From Candidatus Poribacteria bacterium (GTDB taxonomy: Bacteria; Poribacteria; WGA-4E; WGA-3G), in NCBI GenBank assembly GCA_009843785.1, contig VYCT01000213.1, forward strand, positions 1 to 36,917: a stretch of DNA of 36,917 bases, given 5' to 3'. The position numbers and the translations under genes were made by a program. Position 1 is the first letter of the stretch, and every line of letters starts with the position of its first letter. This document shows, piece after piece, positions 8,275-16,523 of the stretch. Under the pieces are notes generated by a model. It saw only the letters and a list, made by a program, of their open reading frames with translations, did no database searches and was not told where the DNA came from.

Positions 8275-8655
8275 ATGCAAAACCGAAACGAAGAACTGCA
8301 ACGTTCACCACATTCCCATAAATACGCCATCCATTTTGACATCCTTCCAGAGATCTCTTATCTCAATGAAGACCTCCCGGTTCTCATAGCGGATCTCTTG
8401 CCAATTTTTCACGGTTTCCCAGAAGAGGTCTGGATCTCTGAAAAATGGGTAGACGAAGGGCTCGATTTTTGTCGGGTGGTTTTCTCGGTGTCTGCCGAAT
8501 CCCCAGATGCGATTAAAACTTTCGGTAACTGGTTTCAGGCGATCTTCCGAGAACCCTCCGTCACCGAAGTTTTAGAACGTCTCGTCGCGCACGCTTTGGA
8601 TGAACCCAACGCTGCCGAGGTTATGCTGACAGATTGGACACGGTTGGCGAATTAG
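8275..8655 (+). CDS. Hypothetical protein, 126 residues
   Basis: I do not recognise this protein. The preferred ATG at 8275 starts MQNRNEELQRSPHSH; the open frame extends 28 codons further upstream, but those codons look like non-coding leader. The central part (HFDILPEISYLNEDLPVLIADLLP and EVWISEKWVDEGLDFCRVVFSV) suggests an alpha/beta fold, and the C-terminus is helical. No signal peptide, metal site or membrane segment is seen. The ribosome binding site is weak. It stands alone between the metH leader and a tandem repeat. Confidence 0.5.
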   Translation: MQNRNEELQRSPHSHKYAIHFDILPEISYLNEDLPVLIADLLPIFHGFPEEVWISEKWVDEGLDFCRVVFSVSAESPDAIKTFGNWFQAIFREPSVTEVLERLVAHALDEPNAAEVMLTDWTRLAN

Positions 8656-8686
8656 TTATCCGTTTTCAGTTCGCTTCGCTTTCAGT

Positions 8687-8884
8687 TAATCAGGACTGAC
8701 GCAACGCGCAATAATGCACCTCGCATTTGGGGTTTTTGCTGGGGGTATTTGCTTGGGTATTTCTGCGGATTTCTTCGCGTACGCCTAATCAGGACTGACG
8801 CAACGCGCAATAATGCACCTCGCATTTGGGGTTTTTGCTGGGGGTATTTGCTTGGGTATTTCTGCGGATTTCTTCGCGTACGCC
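8687..8884. repeat. Perfect 99-bp tandem duplication
   Basis: Bases 8687-8785 and 8786-8884 are identical as far as I can read them. The unit begins with TAATCAGGACTGACGCAA and contains a G/T-rich middle. Because 99 is a multiple of three, long open frames run through it on both strands, but they consist mostly of repeat sequence and have no ribosome binding site. The opening of the unit resembles the end of the MITE-like element at 25632. The flanking 8656-8686 and 9041-9080 carry AACTGATAACT-type repeat fragments; I see no gene between 8656 and 9087. Confidence 0.75.
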
Positions 8885-9087
8885 GCAGAATTGCGCGACT
8901 ACGAACCGGACTGCTTTTGAGAAACACGCGTATTTCCAAGGGACCCTGTTTGTAGTAAAGCGATTCATTGTCTGCCCGCGTAAGGCCTATTTAATATCTT
9001 GTGGGAGTCCAGTTTACTGTATCTGCTACAGAAACCCTCTGAACTCTCACTGCGAGGCAAACTGATAACTGATAACTAAAAAATGCG

Positions 9088-9116
9088 TTGACATCGAAAA
9101 ATAAAATAGGTATAAT
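9088..9116 (+). promoter_or_regulatory. Sigma-70-type promoter of lolA
   Basis: A perfect TTGACA (9088-9093) and a perfect TATAAT (9111-9116) are spaced by 17 bases, so this is a strong constitutive-looking promoter. Transcription would start near 9123, giving a leader of about 45 bases to the lolA ATG. It probably drives the following lolA-pgsA-thpR series, and perhaps recA. Confidence 0.8.
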
Positions 9117-9168
9117 ATTAGGTGAAAATCAGTTTCCAAAACACGATTTGGAAAAACAGGAGATAGTG

Positions 9169-9903
9169 ATGATCCGACAAAACAATTGGCGTACTGTGTT
9201 GCGGAAATCTGTGGGATTTCAAAAATTTCTATTAGCAGTGCCGCTCCTTTCTTTGCTATTTGTTAGCAGTGCGTATTCGCAAAATGTTGATGAAATTTTT
9301 CAAAATTTCAAACAGGCTTATGACAAGTCTGATAATTTCAGCGCGAATTTTGAGGAGACAACACTGTTTGCGAATACGAAAAGCGTCGCTCGTGGACGGA
9401 TTGTTTTTAGGAAACCGAATTTACTCCGTCGGGAGTACGTAGGGAAAAAAGATGCCGCTAAAGTCATCCAAGTTACTGTTTTTGATGGAGAGTACGGTTG
9501 GACGTATACGCCGATGCTCGACCAAGTGAATAAGATGAAATTGGACAACCCGAAAGGGCAGTTGTTTCCGGGTATCGGGGCATCACTTGATGATTTTGAA
9601 GCGATGTATGATATGGCACTTGTCCCTGACGAATTCGCGAATCCGAAAGGTATACACAATATTGAATTGACCCCGAAAAAGGGCTTGGCGAATCCGGCAG
9701 TGAAGGAGAAATTTCAAATCTGGGTAAAGTCCGATGGGTGGCTCCCCGTTCAAGTGGGTCACGAAATTGAACTTGAAGACGGATCTCGTCAAAGCGCGAT
9801 TGTTAAGTTCTCGGAAATTAAACGCGATAAAAAACTCGCACCGGACCTTTTCAAGTTTGTGGTGCCTGAAGATGCCGAGGTCATCGATCTTTCCGAAAAT
9901 TAG
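9169..9903 (+). CDS. lolA: Outer-membrane lipoprotein carrier protein LolA
   Basis: LolA shuttles lipoproteins across the periplasm from the LolCDE exporter to the outer membrane. The ATG at 9169 is chosen because AGGAGA (9158-9163) precedes it; the longer frame begins within the promoter. Residues 1-40 form a long signal peptide with a hydrophobic core (FLLAVPLLSLLFVSSAYS) and probable cleavage after AYS. The mature part shows the LolA pattern: an N-terminal helix (VDEIFQNFKQAYDKSDNFSANFEE), G-I-FRKPNLLRREY, an FDGEYGWTYTP strand, and a late LPVQVGHEIE segment. The length (244 residues) is normal. Its presence supports a double-membrane cell and matches the several lipoproteins in the window. 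Confidence 0.88.
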   Translation: MIRQNNWRTVLRKSVGFQKFLLAVPLLSLLFVSSAYSQNVDEIFQNFKQAYDKSDNFSANFEETTLFANTKSVARGRIVFRKPNLLRREYVGKKDAAKVIQVTVFDGEYGWTYTPMLDQVNKMKLDNPKGQLFPGIGASLDDFEAMYDMALVPDEFANPKGIHNIELTPKKGLANPAVKEKFQIWVKSDGWLPVQVGHEIELEDGSRQSAIVKFSEIKRDKKLAPDLFKFVVPEDAEVIDLSEN

Positions 9904-9935
9904 AGCCTATCTCTAATGATGAGAGAATCTCTGAT

Positions 9936-10574
9936 GTGGCGGCAATATACATTATGGATTTCGGTACCCTTTTTCGGTTGGCAAATCTTCTAACGCTTTT
10001 ACGGCTGTTCCTGATACCGCCTTTCATCTTCTGTTTTCAAGCAGATATGATGGTCCCTGCCTTCCTTATTTTTATTCTCGCTGCGCTAACAGACAATATT
10101 GATGGAAAAATCGCGCGGAGACAAGGTGTCACCAGTTTCGGGAAATTCATGGACCCGCTCGCAGACAAATTGTTAATCGGTGCCGCCTTAATCTGTTTAA
10201 CCTTTTTTCAGGGCATCGGTGGTGGACTTATCCCAATGTGGATGGTTGTTGTCATTATGGGGCGGGAAGTGCTTGTTACGCTTTTGCGGATCGTTTTCAT
10301 CGCAAAGTACGGGCAGGTGGTCTCCGCAAGCCAGTTGGGAAAATACAAGATGACTTCACAACTGATTGTTATTGCTATCGGTTTAGTTTTGCTTGCGGTC
10401 CAGAACGATCAGACCGCCACATTTGTATTGAAAACCCGGGGACCGATCTATTTTATGATGTATCTACCCTTGGTACTCACAGTCGGGTCTGGTGTGGAGT
10501 TTTTCGTTAATAACCGCAAAGCTTTATCCGCACTGATCTTTTCAACCGGTTACGATCCAGAAGCAGGTGCGTGA
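9936..10574 (+). CDS. pgsA: CDP-diacylglycerol-glycerol-3-phosphate 3-phosphatidyltransferase
   Basis: PgsA makes phosphatidylglycerol phosphate, the committed step to phosphatidylglycerol, in the inner membrane. The CDP-alcohol phosphotransferase motif is clear: Asp53, Asp56-Gly57, Ala60-Arg61, then Gly69, Asp73 and Asp77 (DNIDGKIAR and FGKFMDPLADK). Several hydrophobic helices surround it (about 13-35, 37-52, 80-100, 125-145, 160-180). The start is uncertain: the GTG at 9936 has a weak AGAGA upstream, while the ATG at 9954 gives a conventional MDFG start but lacks a ribosome binding site. The stop codon overlaps the next gene by one base (TGATG). Confidence 0.93.
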   Translation: MAAIYIMDFGTLFRLANLLTLLRLFLIPPFIFCFQADMMVPAFLIFILAALTDNIDGKIARRQGVTSFGKFMDPLADKLLIGAALICLTFFQGIGGGLIPMWMVVVIMGREVLVTLLRIVFIAKYGQVVSASQLGKYKMTSQLIVIAIGLVLLAVQNDQTATFVLKTRGPIYFMMYLPLVLTVGSGVEFFVNNRKALSALIFSTGYDPEAGA

Positions 10575-11212
10575 TGGCCACAGCTAAAGGTGAGAGTATT
10601 CGGTGTTTTGTAGCCATCGAAATACCAAAAGCGATACAGGCGTTGTTCAAGCCTGTACAGACACACCTCCAATCCTTAGGAAAATCACGCGAGCCCGATC
10701 ATCGTGATGACGTGATTTCGCCAATTCGCAAAGCTTCATGGACAAAACCCGGCAACTTTCATCTGACCTTAAAGTTCCTCGGTGATGTCCATTCTGAAGC
10801 GGTGGGTGCCGTGAGCGAAGCGGTTCAGAACATCGCCGCGACACAGGCTCCATTTTCTATTCAATTCGGTGGCATCGGCGCGTTTCCCACGCTGGCGCGG
10901 CCGCGGGTTATCTGGATCGGGGTCAAACACGGCGCAGCGATTGTCTCACACCTTGCGAAAGCCGTGAATCTTGAACTGAAGCCTCTCGGTTTCCCAACGG
11001 ACAATCGCTTTCATCCGCATCTTACACTCGGACGGCTTAGAAGTCCGGTAAATCTTCAACCGCTAAAAAACGTTCTACGGAAATATGATACAATTGATGA
11101 GGCAACGGTGAGTGTCAATGAAATCACTGTCATGCAAAGCCAACTTCACCCGAATGGCGCGATTTATACGCCTTTAAGCGTATGCCGTTTTTCGACGCGA
11201 GGTCGAGGTTAG
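10574..11212 (+). CDS. thpR: RNA 2',3'-cyclic phosphodiesterase (2H family)
   Basis: Members of this LigT-type 2H family hydrolyse 2',3'-cyclic phosphates to 2'-phosphates on RNA ends. The two catalytic HxT motifs are visible: His63-Leu-Thr65 in FHLTLKFLGDV and His149-Leu-Thr151 in FHPHLTLGRL. The protein starts CFVAIEIP, as usual for the family. About 20 residues (roughly 36-56) before the first motif form a charged insertion not needed for the fold. It is coupled to pgsA by a TGATG overlap and followed by recA, an arrangement common in bacteria. rtcB, the ligase that uses 2',3'-cyclic ends, lies 21 kb away in the same window, but no direct link is shown. Confidence 0.9.
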   Translation: MATAKGESIRCFVAIEIPKAIQALFKPVQTHLQSLGKSREPDHRDDVISPIRKASWTKPGNFHLTLKFLGDVHSEAVGAVSEAVQNIAATQAPFSIQFGGIGAFPTLARPRVIWIGVKHGAAIVSHLAKAVNLELKPLGFPTDNRFHPHLTLGRLRSPVNLQPLKNVLRKYDTIDEATVSVNEITVMQSQLHPNGAIYTPLSVCRFSTRGRG

Positions 11213-11264
11213 AAACCTCTTTCACAAGAAGTTGGAACTGTCAGAAATCGGGGTTAGAAACCCC
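11205..11264 (+). repeat. Pair of related hairpins before recA
   Basis: Two hairpins have the form GAGGTT-aga-AACCTC (11205-11219) and GGGGTT-aga-AACCCC (11250-11264), each followed by TTCACAAGA or TTCCACAAGA. The first overlaps the last codons of thpR. There is no T-run, so these look like members of a short palindromic repeat family rather than terminators. Confidence 0.5.
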
Positions 11265-11298
11265 TTCCACAAGAGAAATAAAGGAGAACCCTTAGAAC

Positions 11299-12366
11299 AT
11301 GTTAGATGAACAAAAACAGAAAGCTATCGACCAAGCGATCTCACAAGTGGAACGTGAATTCGGTAAAGGTGCTATTATGCGTTTCACAGACAATGATATT
11401 GTACCTGTCGAAGCGATCCCGACCGGCGCACTCTCGCTGGACCTCGCCCTCGGTGTAGGCGGTGTACCGCGCGGTAGAATCATTGAAATTTTTGGACATG
11501 AAGGGACCGGTAAGACAACTTTGGCACTTCATATCGTCGCCGAAGTACAAAAATTAGGCGGCACGGCTGTGTTCATTGATGTTGAACACGCACTTGACAC
11601 CACCTATGCGCGAAATATCGGGGTCAATATGGAAAACCTGTTGATCGCGCAACCTGATGCAGGCGAACAGGCGTTGGAGATTGTTGAGACGCTCATCCGG
11701 AGTGGGGCTATCGACTTGGTCGTTGTTGATTCTGTCGCGGCATTGACACCCCAAGCCGAGATTGAAGGTGAAATGGGGGACGCGCATGTCGGATTGTTAC
11801 CGCGTCTGATGTCCAAAGCGCTGCGAAAGTTGTCCGGTGTTACCAATAAGTCTCAGACGTGTGTGATCTTTACGAACCAGATTCGGCAAAAAATCGGAAT
11901 TATGTTCGGTAATCCGGATACAACACCTGGTGGACTTGCGCTCAAGTTCCATGCTTCCATTCGGTTGGAACTCCGCCGCGGCACTCAAATTAAAGATGGT
12001 AATGAGATTCTTGGGAGCAGTGTACGTTTCAAAGTGGTCAAAAATAAGGTGGCTCCTCCTTTCAAGGAGGGAGAATATGACGTTACCTTCGGACAGGGCA
12101 TCTCTAAAGAAGGAAATCTCTTAGATATTGCCGTTGACAACGAGTTTATCCAGAAAAGTGGGTCTTGGTTTGCCTACAACGGTGAACGTATTGGGCAAGG
12201 CAGGTCAAATGCCAAGAAATATTTGGAGGATAACCCTGATATTGCCGCAGAAGTTGAGGCGAAGGTCCGTGAAGCGATGCGTATGTCGCCAGACGCGGGT
12301 GCCGGCGCGATTCCGGAAGAGGAAGATGATGTCCACGAGACGGTTGAGACCGTCGAAGAGGACTAA
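11299..12366 (+). CDS. recA: RecA recombinase
   Basis: RecA forms filaments on single-stranded DNA for strand exchange and SOS signalling. The 355-residue protein has an AAGGAGA ribosome binding site. The Walker A motif (66-73) reads GHEGTGKT instead of the usual GPESSGKT, with the same numbering as E. coli; the catalytic Lys72 and Thr73 are kept. The [10 protein letters not shown] strand (Walker B) follows. The loop L2 region, [20 protein letters not shown], is well conserved. The C-terminal domain ends in a strongly acidic tail, as in most RecA proteins. The gene follows thpR by 86 bases. I see no obvious LexA box upstream. Confidence 0.98.
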   Translation: MLDEQKQKAIDQAISQVEREFGKGAIMRFTDNDIVPVEAIPTGALSLDLALGVGGVPRGRIIEIFGHEGTGKTTLALHIVAEVQKLGGTAVFIDVEHALDTTYARNIGVNMENLLIAQPDAGEQALEIVETLIRSGAIDLVVVDSVAALTPQAEIEGEMGDAHVGLLPRLMSKALRKLSGVTNKSQTCVIFTNQIRQKIGIMFGNPDTTPGGLALKFHASIRLELRRGTQIKDGNEILGSSVRFKVVKNKVAPPFKEGEYDVTFGQGISKEGNLLDIAVDNEFIQKSGSWFAYNGERIGQGRSNAKKYLEDNPDIAAEVEAKVREAMRMSPDAGAGAIPEEEDDVHETVETVEED

Positions 12367-12371
12367 AATTG

Positions 12372-12401
12372 GTATAGCAAGGTCTTTGTGCCTTGCTATA
12401 C
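12372..12401 (+). terminator. Hairpin after recA, probable terminator
   Basis: GTATAGCAAGG (12372-12382) and its exact reverse complement (12391-12401) form an 11-bp stem with an eight-base loop, five bases after the recA stop codon. No T-run follows, so termination may be inefficient or Rho-dependent. Confidence 0.45.
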
Positions 12402-12538
12402 AGAGTAGCTTGAATATTAAGATTTATGCATTTCCTCCTTAAAGGCCCCCTGATAAGGCGGATTTAGGGGTTAAATAACTGAATGCGATGCATTTTTGGC
12501 GAAAATATATCGCTTTTGGACGCAAGTTGATGTTTTTC

Positions 12539-12567
12539 TTGACACTATTTTTTCAAAGTGCTATACT
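12539..12567 (+). promoter_or_regulatory. Sigma-70-type promoter of the proteasome cluster
   Basis: A perfect TTGACA (12539-12544) and TATACT (12562-12567) are spaced by 17 bases. Transcription would start near 12574, just before a palindromic element, leaving an untranslated leader of about 175 bases before the ARC ATPase gene. Confidence 0.7.
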
Positions 12568-12579
12568 CTAATAAAATGG

Positions 12580-12726
12580 TTGTCAGTCGTCGGTTATCGG
12601 TTTGGCTTTTGAAATTAGGAAATCTTTTTCTATCTCGGACGTGCTTATAGGTAACGACGATTACAAGAAGCTGTTAGAGAATCAGAAACCTCTTAACTGA
12701 AAACTGATAACCGATGACCGATAACT
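12580..12726. repeat. Palindrome-ended intergenic element, copy 1
   Basis: The left end (12582-12602) and right end (12700-12726) are approximate inverse copies built from GGTTATCGGTT / AACTGATAACCGA motifs. The element fills the leader between the promoter and the ARC gene. It belongs to the family also seen at 14541, 16198, 17324, 19736, 22527 and 30084. Confidence 0.6.
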
Positions 12727-12750
12727 ACTTGGAAAGTGAGAACTTGACGT

Positions 12751-14535
12751 ATGGCTATCAAAAGAGGAAATTCCGAGGATGCCTTTGAAGAGCAGAAGAC
12801 GCTCGATATTGTCTGGTATCAACAGCAGATGCGCGCACTTCAAGGGACAATTGACATGCTTGAGGGGGAACTCGAAAGCATGCGGCAGCAGCAGCGAGTT
12901 GTACATGTCAAGGAACTTGAAACACAGCTCTATGAGACGCAACGTGAATTGATGGCGGTGGAACGACGCAACAAGCGGTTGACGGGTACCTTGCAAGAAG
13001 CCAAGGAGAAGCTGCAAATCCTGAAAGAAAAAGTCGCTCAACTCAGTGCACCTCCCAATAACTACGGAGTCTTCCTCGGCGCGAACGAAGATGATACTGT
13101 CGATATCGATATCAGCGGCAGAAAATGGCGCGTCAATATGGATCCAGCCCTCAAGGGGAAACCGCTCGCAGTCGGACAAGAGGTTATTGTCAATAGCGGA
13201 ATGAACGTTGTTGCTATTAAAAGTGCTGAGAGACACGGCGACGTTGTGAAAATTAAAGAACGCATTGAAGATGAACTCGCTATTGTCAGTCTCCGCACCG
13301 ATGAAGAACGCGTCGTTAGAATCGCTGAATCTCTCAAAGAGATGCCTCTGAAAACCGGTGATAATGTACTCCTCAACCATACGACAAGTATGCTCATGGA
13401 AAAACTTCCGAAACGCGAAGTTGAAGACTTACTCCTTGAGGAGGTCCCAGATATCGGTTATACGGATATCGGCGGGCTTGATACGCAGATAGAGGCGATT
13501 CGCGATGCCATTGAGCTGCCCTACCTCTATCCGAAAGAGTACGAGGAGTTTAACCTCTCGCCGCCCAAGGGGGTGCTCCTGTACGGGCCCCCCGGATGTG
13601 GTAAAACCTTGATAGCCCGAGCCGTGGCAAGTAGTATCGCAGAACGCGTCCGAAAAGAGAGCGGGAACGATGAAGTTCGCGGTTATTTTATCAACATTAA
13701 GGGACCTGAACTGCTGAATAAATATGTCGGCGAAACGGAACGTAAGATCCGAGAAGTTTTCCAGAAAGCGCGTGATAAATCGAGGGAAGGGTTCCCTGTT
13801 ATTATCTTTTTCGATGAGATGGATTCACTTTTCCGTTCCAGAGGCATGGGGATCTCATCGGATATGGAATCGACACTCGTGCCGCAGTTTCTCTCCGAAA
13901 TAGATGGCGTTGAAAACTTACGCGATGTGATTGTCATTGGCGCGAGCAATCGCCAAGATCTCCTTGACCCAGCGGTTTTACGACCCGGCAGACTTGATAT
14001 TAAAATTAAAATCGATCGGCCCAACCAAGACGGAGCTAAAGACATTTTCGCAATATATTTGACACCGGAGCTACCGTTCGCAAAAAAGAGTTGTCAGCAA
14101 TTCGCTGGGGATACACAGGCGGTCGCTGACCACTTCATTGATGAAGCTGTCCGTGAGATGTACGCCACCACGGATGACAATCGGTTTATTGAGGTGACTT
14201 ATGCCCGCGGTGAACGTGAAACCCTCTTTTTTAAAGACTTCGTCAGTGGCGCAATGATTGAAAACATCGTTTCACGCGCGAAAAAAGCAGCGATCAAACG
14301 CTTTATCGGCTCTGATGGAACAGACAAAGGGATGTGTCTTGAGGATCTCAAGGCAGCCATCCGGGAAGAATATCACGAAAATGAGGATCTGCCGAACACG
14401 ACGAATCCTGACGATTGGGCAAAAATTTCAGGGCGTAAGGGCGAAAAGATTGTTAATATTCGTGCCTTGATTAATGAACCCGCACGCGATAAAAAACAGG
14501 ATACCCGAGTCACACGAGGCGGCACTTTTCTCTAA
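12751..14535 (+). CDS. mpa: Proteasome-associated AAA ATPase (ARC/Mpa)
   Basis: This hexameric unfoldase recognises Pup and feeds tagged proteins into the 20S proteasome. The 594-residue order is typical. An N-terminal coiled coil covers about residues 25-95, rich in heptads such as ELETQLYETQRELMAVE, and binds Pup. Two OB domains follow (about 100-235). The AAA module has Walker A GPPGCGKT (279-286), Walker B IIFFDE (Asp355, Glu356) and the arginine-finger region near LRPGRLD. The C-terminus is TFL, so the penultimate residue that docks in the proteasome alpha ring is Phe where Mpa has Tyr (GQYL). There is no clear Shine-Dalgarno; GGAAAG lies 20 bases upstream. The next gene is dop. Confidence 0.96.
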   Translation: MAIKRGNSEDAFEEQKTLDIVWYQQQMRALQGTIDMLEGELESMRQQQRVVHVKELETQLYETQRELMAVERRNKRLTGTLQEAKEKLQILKEKVAQLSAPPNNYGVFLGANEDDTVDIDISGRKWRVNMDPALKGKPLAVGQEVIVNSGMNVVAIKSAERHGDVVKIKERIEDELAIVSLRTDEERVVRIAESLKEMPLKTGDNVLLNHTTSMLMEKLPKREVEDLLLEEVPDIGYTDIGGLDTQIEAIRDAIELPYLYPKEYEEFNLSPPKGVLLYGPPGCGKTLIARAVASSIAERVRKESGNDEVRGYFINIKGPELLNKYVGETERKIREVFQKARDKSREGFPVIIFFDEMDSLFRSRGMGISSDMESTLVPQFLSEIDGVENLRDVIVIGASNRQDLLDPAVLRPGRLDIKIKIDRPNQDGAKDIFAIYLTPELPFAKKSCQQFAGDTQAVADHFIDEAVREMYATTDDNRFIEVTYARGERETLFFKDFVSGAMIENIVSRAKKAAIKRFIGSDGTDKGMCLEDLKAAIREEYHENEDLPNTTNPDDWAKISGRKGEKIVNIRALINEPARDKKQDTRVTRGGTFL

Positions 14536-14540
14536 AGAAT

Positions 14541-14681
14541 AGTTACAAGTTATAAGTCTGGTTTCTGGTTCTCAGGTTGCTTTGTTACCTTTTCATTTCA
14601 ATAGGGTAACAACGGCTCCTAAGAAGGATGAAACCCTCGGAGACCTCTTAACTAAAAACTTATAACGAATGACTAACAACT
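14541..14681. repeat. Palindrome-ended intergenic element, copy 2
   Basis: The ends at 14541-14557 and 14655-14681 carry inverse AGTTACAAGTTATAAGT / AACTTATAAC motifs. Inside, TTGTTACC (14582-14589) pairs with GGTAACAA (14605-14612). The dop ATG lies six bases after the element and lacks a recognisable ribosome binding site, so the element forms the whole ribosome-loading region. Confidence 0.5.
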
Positions 14682-14687
14682 ATTAAA

Positions 14688-16199
14688 ATGGAAATACCAA
14701 TAATAATGGGAACAGAGACTGAGTACGGCATCTCAGTCAAAAATGCACGTGAGCAAGACCCGGTCGCTGCCTCTACTTTGGTGGTCAACGCTTATAAGAC
14801 TTGTAGAGGCGATGTGCCGAGTACCGCTACTTCTGTCACATGGGATTACGATCAGGAAAGTCCATTAATGGATGCGCGGGGGTTCCTCGCAGAGACAGAA
14901 ACACCGGTTTCCGAGGCGGACACCAGCAGTGCTGTTAATGACATTTTGATCAACGGCGGGCGTTATTATGTTGATCACGCACATCCTGAGTATTGTACGC
15001 CGGAATGCGCAAATGCGCGCGATCTCCTGCTATATGAAAAAGCAGGCGAATTAATATTAGAAGTCAGTCGGCTCGCAGCCGAACGGCTCCTACTTGACAA
15101 TCAAGAAATTATCATATATAAAAACAACACCGATTACAAGGGGCATAGCTACGGTGCACATGAAAACTATCTCATGTCCCGTAAAGTCGCATTTGATGCT
15201 ATCGTTGATGGGTTGATGCCTTTCCTCGTTACTCGGATTATCATCACCGGCAGTGGCAAAGTCGGTGCTGAAAATGGGGCGCAGGCGGCGGATTATCAAA
15301 TCTCCCAACGCGCAGATTTCTTTGAGAAAGAGGTCGGGCTTAGCACTATGGTGAACCGACCGCTGATTAACACCCGTGATGAACCGCATGCTGATGACAA
15401 ACTCTATCGACGTTTACACGTTATCGTCGGCGACTCGAACATGTCTGAATTCAGCATCTATCTCAAAGCAGGTATCACGTCTATCGCGCTCCAGTTAATC
15501 GAAAAAGGGGTTGTACAAAAGAAATTTAACTTGAAGGACCCCGTCGCAGCGATAAAGAGTATCTCGCGCGACTTGTCTTGCAAAGAACAGATAGAACTCG
15601 CAGATGGACAACTGTGGTCGCCGATAGAGGTGCAACGCGCATATCTCAAACTTGCGCAGCAACACCTCACGCCTGAGGAACGGACCCCGGTTGTTGAAGA
15701 TGTCCTCAAAAAATGGCAGTTCGTGCTGGATAACTTGGAAATAGACCCAGCGCGGCTCAGCCGCTATCTTGACTGGGTTATCAAAAAGAAGTTGATCGAC
15801 GCATACCGCAAACGGCACGCATACCAATGGGACGACGCACATGTTCGGATGCTTGACTTGCAGTACCATGATATTCGTCCAGACAAAGGACTTTATATCC
15901 GGCTACTCAAAAATGGGCATGTTAAACGCTTACTCAGCCATGAAGAAATTGTGCACGCAATGCACTATCCGCCTGTAGACACACGTGCCTATTTTCGCGG
16001 CACCTGTTTACGGAGATTTCCAAAGCACATTTATAGTGCAAGTTGGAATTCAATGATTTTTATCGGTGAATCGGGGGGACTTGACAAAATTATGATGGAT
16101 CGTCCCCACTTCGGGACACAAAAGATTGTTGGCGATCTGCTGAACAACTGTACAGCAGAGGAGCTCGTTAAGGAAATCCGAGGCAATGCCTCAGGATAG
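14688..16199 (+). CDS. dop: Pup deamidase / depupylase Dop
   Basis: Dop converts the C-terminal Gln of Pup to Glu and also removes Pup from substrates. The 503-residue protein belongs to the glutamine-synthetase-like Dop/PafA family. The N-terminus IMGTETEYGIS contains the metal-binding Glu10 and Glu12. The stretch about residues 40-82 (including TSVTWDYDQESPLMDARGF) corresponds to the Dop loop that distinguishes Dop from PafA. NGGRYYVDHAHPEY carries the catalytic Asp96. Later motifs NTRDEPHAD, RLHVIVGDSNMSEF and the long C-terminal domain are intact. It lies between the ARC ATPase and pup, the classical order, and is needed here because the Pup ends in Gln. Confidence 0.95.
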   Translation: MEIPIIMGTETEYGISVKNAREQDPVAASTLVVNAYKTCRGDVPSTATSVTWDYDQESPLMDARGFLAETETPVSEADTSSAVNDILINGGRYYVDHAHPEYCTPECANARDLLLYEKAGELILEVSRLAAERLLLDNQEIIIYKNNTDYKGHSYGAHENYLMSRKVAFDAIVDGLMPFLVTRIIITGSGKVGAENGAQAADYQISQRADFFEKEVGLSTMVNRPLINTRDEPHADDKLYRRLHVIVGDSNMSEFSIYLKAGITSIALQLIEKGVVQKKFNLKDPVAAIKSISRDLSCKEQIELADGQLWSPIEVQRAYLKLAQQHLTPEERTPVVEDVLKKWQFVLDNLEIDPARLSRYLDWVIKKKLIDAYRKRHAYQWDDAHVRMLDLQYHDIRPDKGLYIRLLKNGHVKRLLSHEEIVHAMHYPPVDTRAYFRGTCLRRFPKHIYSASWNSMIFIGESGGLDKIMMDRPHFGTQKIVGDLLNNCTAEELVKEIRGNASG

Positions 16200-16307
16200 T
16201 TATCAGTTAAAAGAGATATCTGATAATTCCAAAGTCTGTTTTTCTCACTGCGAAGCAAACTGAAAGATTTTTTTCGGAGAAAAAAATCGTACTGACGACT
16301 GACAACT
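16198..16307. repeat. Palindrome-ended intergenic element, copy 3
   Basis: AGTTATCAGTTAAAAGAG at the left and ACTGACGACTGACAACT at the right are inverse-related ends. Inside is a 9-bp hairpin (16266-16274 with 16280-16288) of the GATTTTTT / AAAAAATC type also seen in copies 5 and 6. The sequence TCTCACTGCGAAGCAAACTG is shared with copy 5. The element separates dop from pup; a good ribosome binding site for pup follows at once. Confidence 0.6.
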
Positions 16308-16323
16308 ATTAAAGGAGAAACCC

Positions 16324-16521
16324 ATGTCGACTGAAAAACAACAGGAACACCTCAATCGCCATGTCGATGAAACCGAAGACATGCAACCCGATGTTGGAAA
16401 CGGCGAAATGGATGAGGCGTTCGTCGAAGATTTGGACACACTGCTTGACGAAATTGATGAGATTTTGGAAGAAGATTCACAGGAATTTGTCGAAAACTAT
16501 ATCCAACGGGGAGGGCAGTAG
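16324..16521 (+). CDS. pup: Prokaryotic ubiquitin-like protein Pup
   Basis: Pup is the protein tag of the bacterial proteasome. The 65-residue product is acidic and probably disordered, with a helical C-terminal half (about 27-57, MDEAFVEDLDTLLDEIDEIL) that docks on the ARC/Mpa coiled coil. It ends in RGGQ, the Gln form that Dop must deamidate to Glu before PafA can ligate it; actinobacterial Pup ends KGGQ. An AAGGAG ribosome binding site precedes the ATG. The prcB GTG start begins two bases after the stop codon, so pup and prcB are translationally linked. Confidence 0.96.
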   Translation: MSTEKQQEHLNRHVDETEDMQPDVGNGEMDEAFVEDLDTLLDEIDEILEEDSQEFVENYIQRGGQ

Positions 16522-16523
16522 GA

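Noticed and set aside
7914-8884. CRISPR array
   Set aside because: There are only two long adjacent copies at each of two sites (102 and 99 bp), no spacers and no cas genes.
8682-8939. Basic 85-residue open frame on the minus strand
   Set aside because: It is made almost entirely of the 99-bp tandem repeat, whose length keeps frames open by arithmetic.
9088-9168. Longer start for lolA
   Set aside because: It would begin on the -35 box of a consensus promoter; the ATG at 9169 has AGGAGA upstream and a proper signal peptide.
12682-13380. 232-residue open frame antisense to the ARC ATPase
   Set aside because: It is a shadow of a strongly coding gene; no ribosome binding site or recognisable domain.
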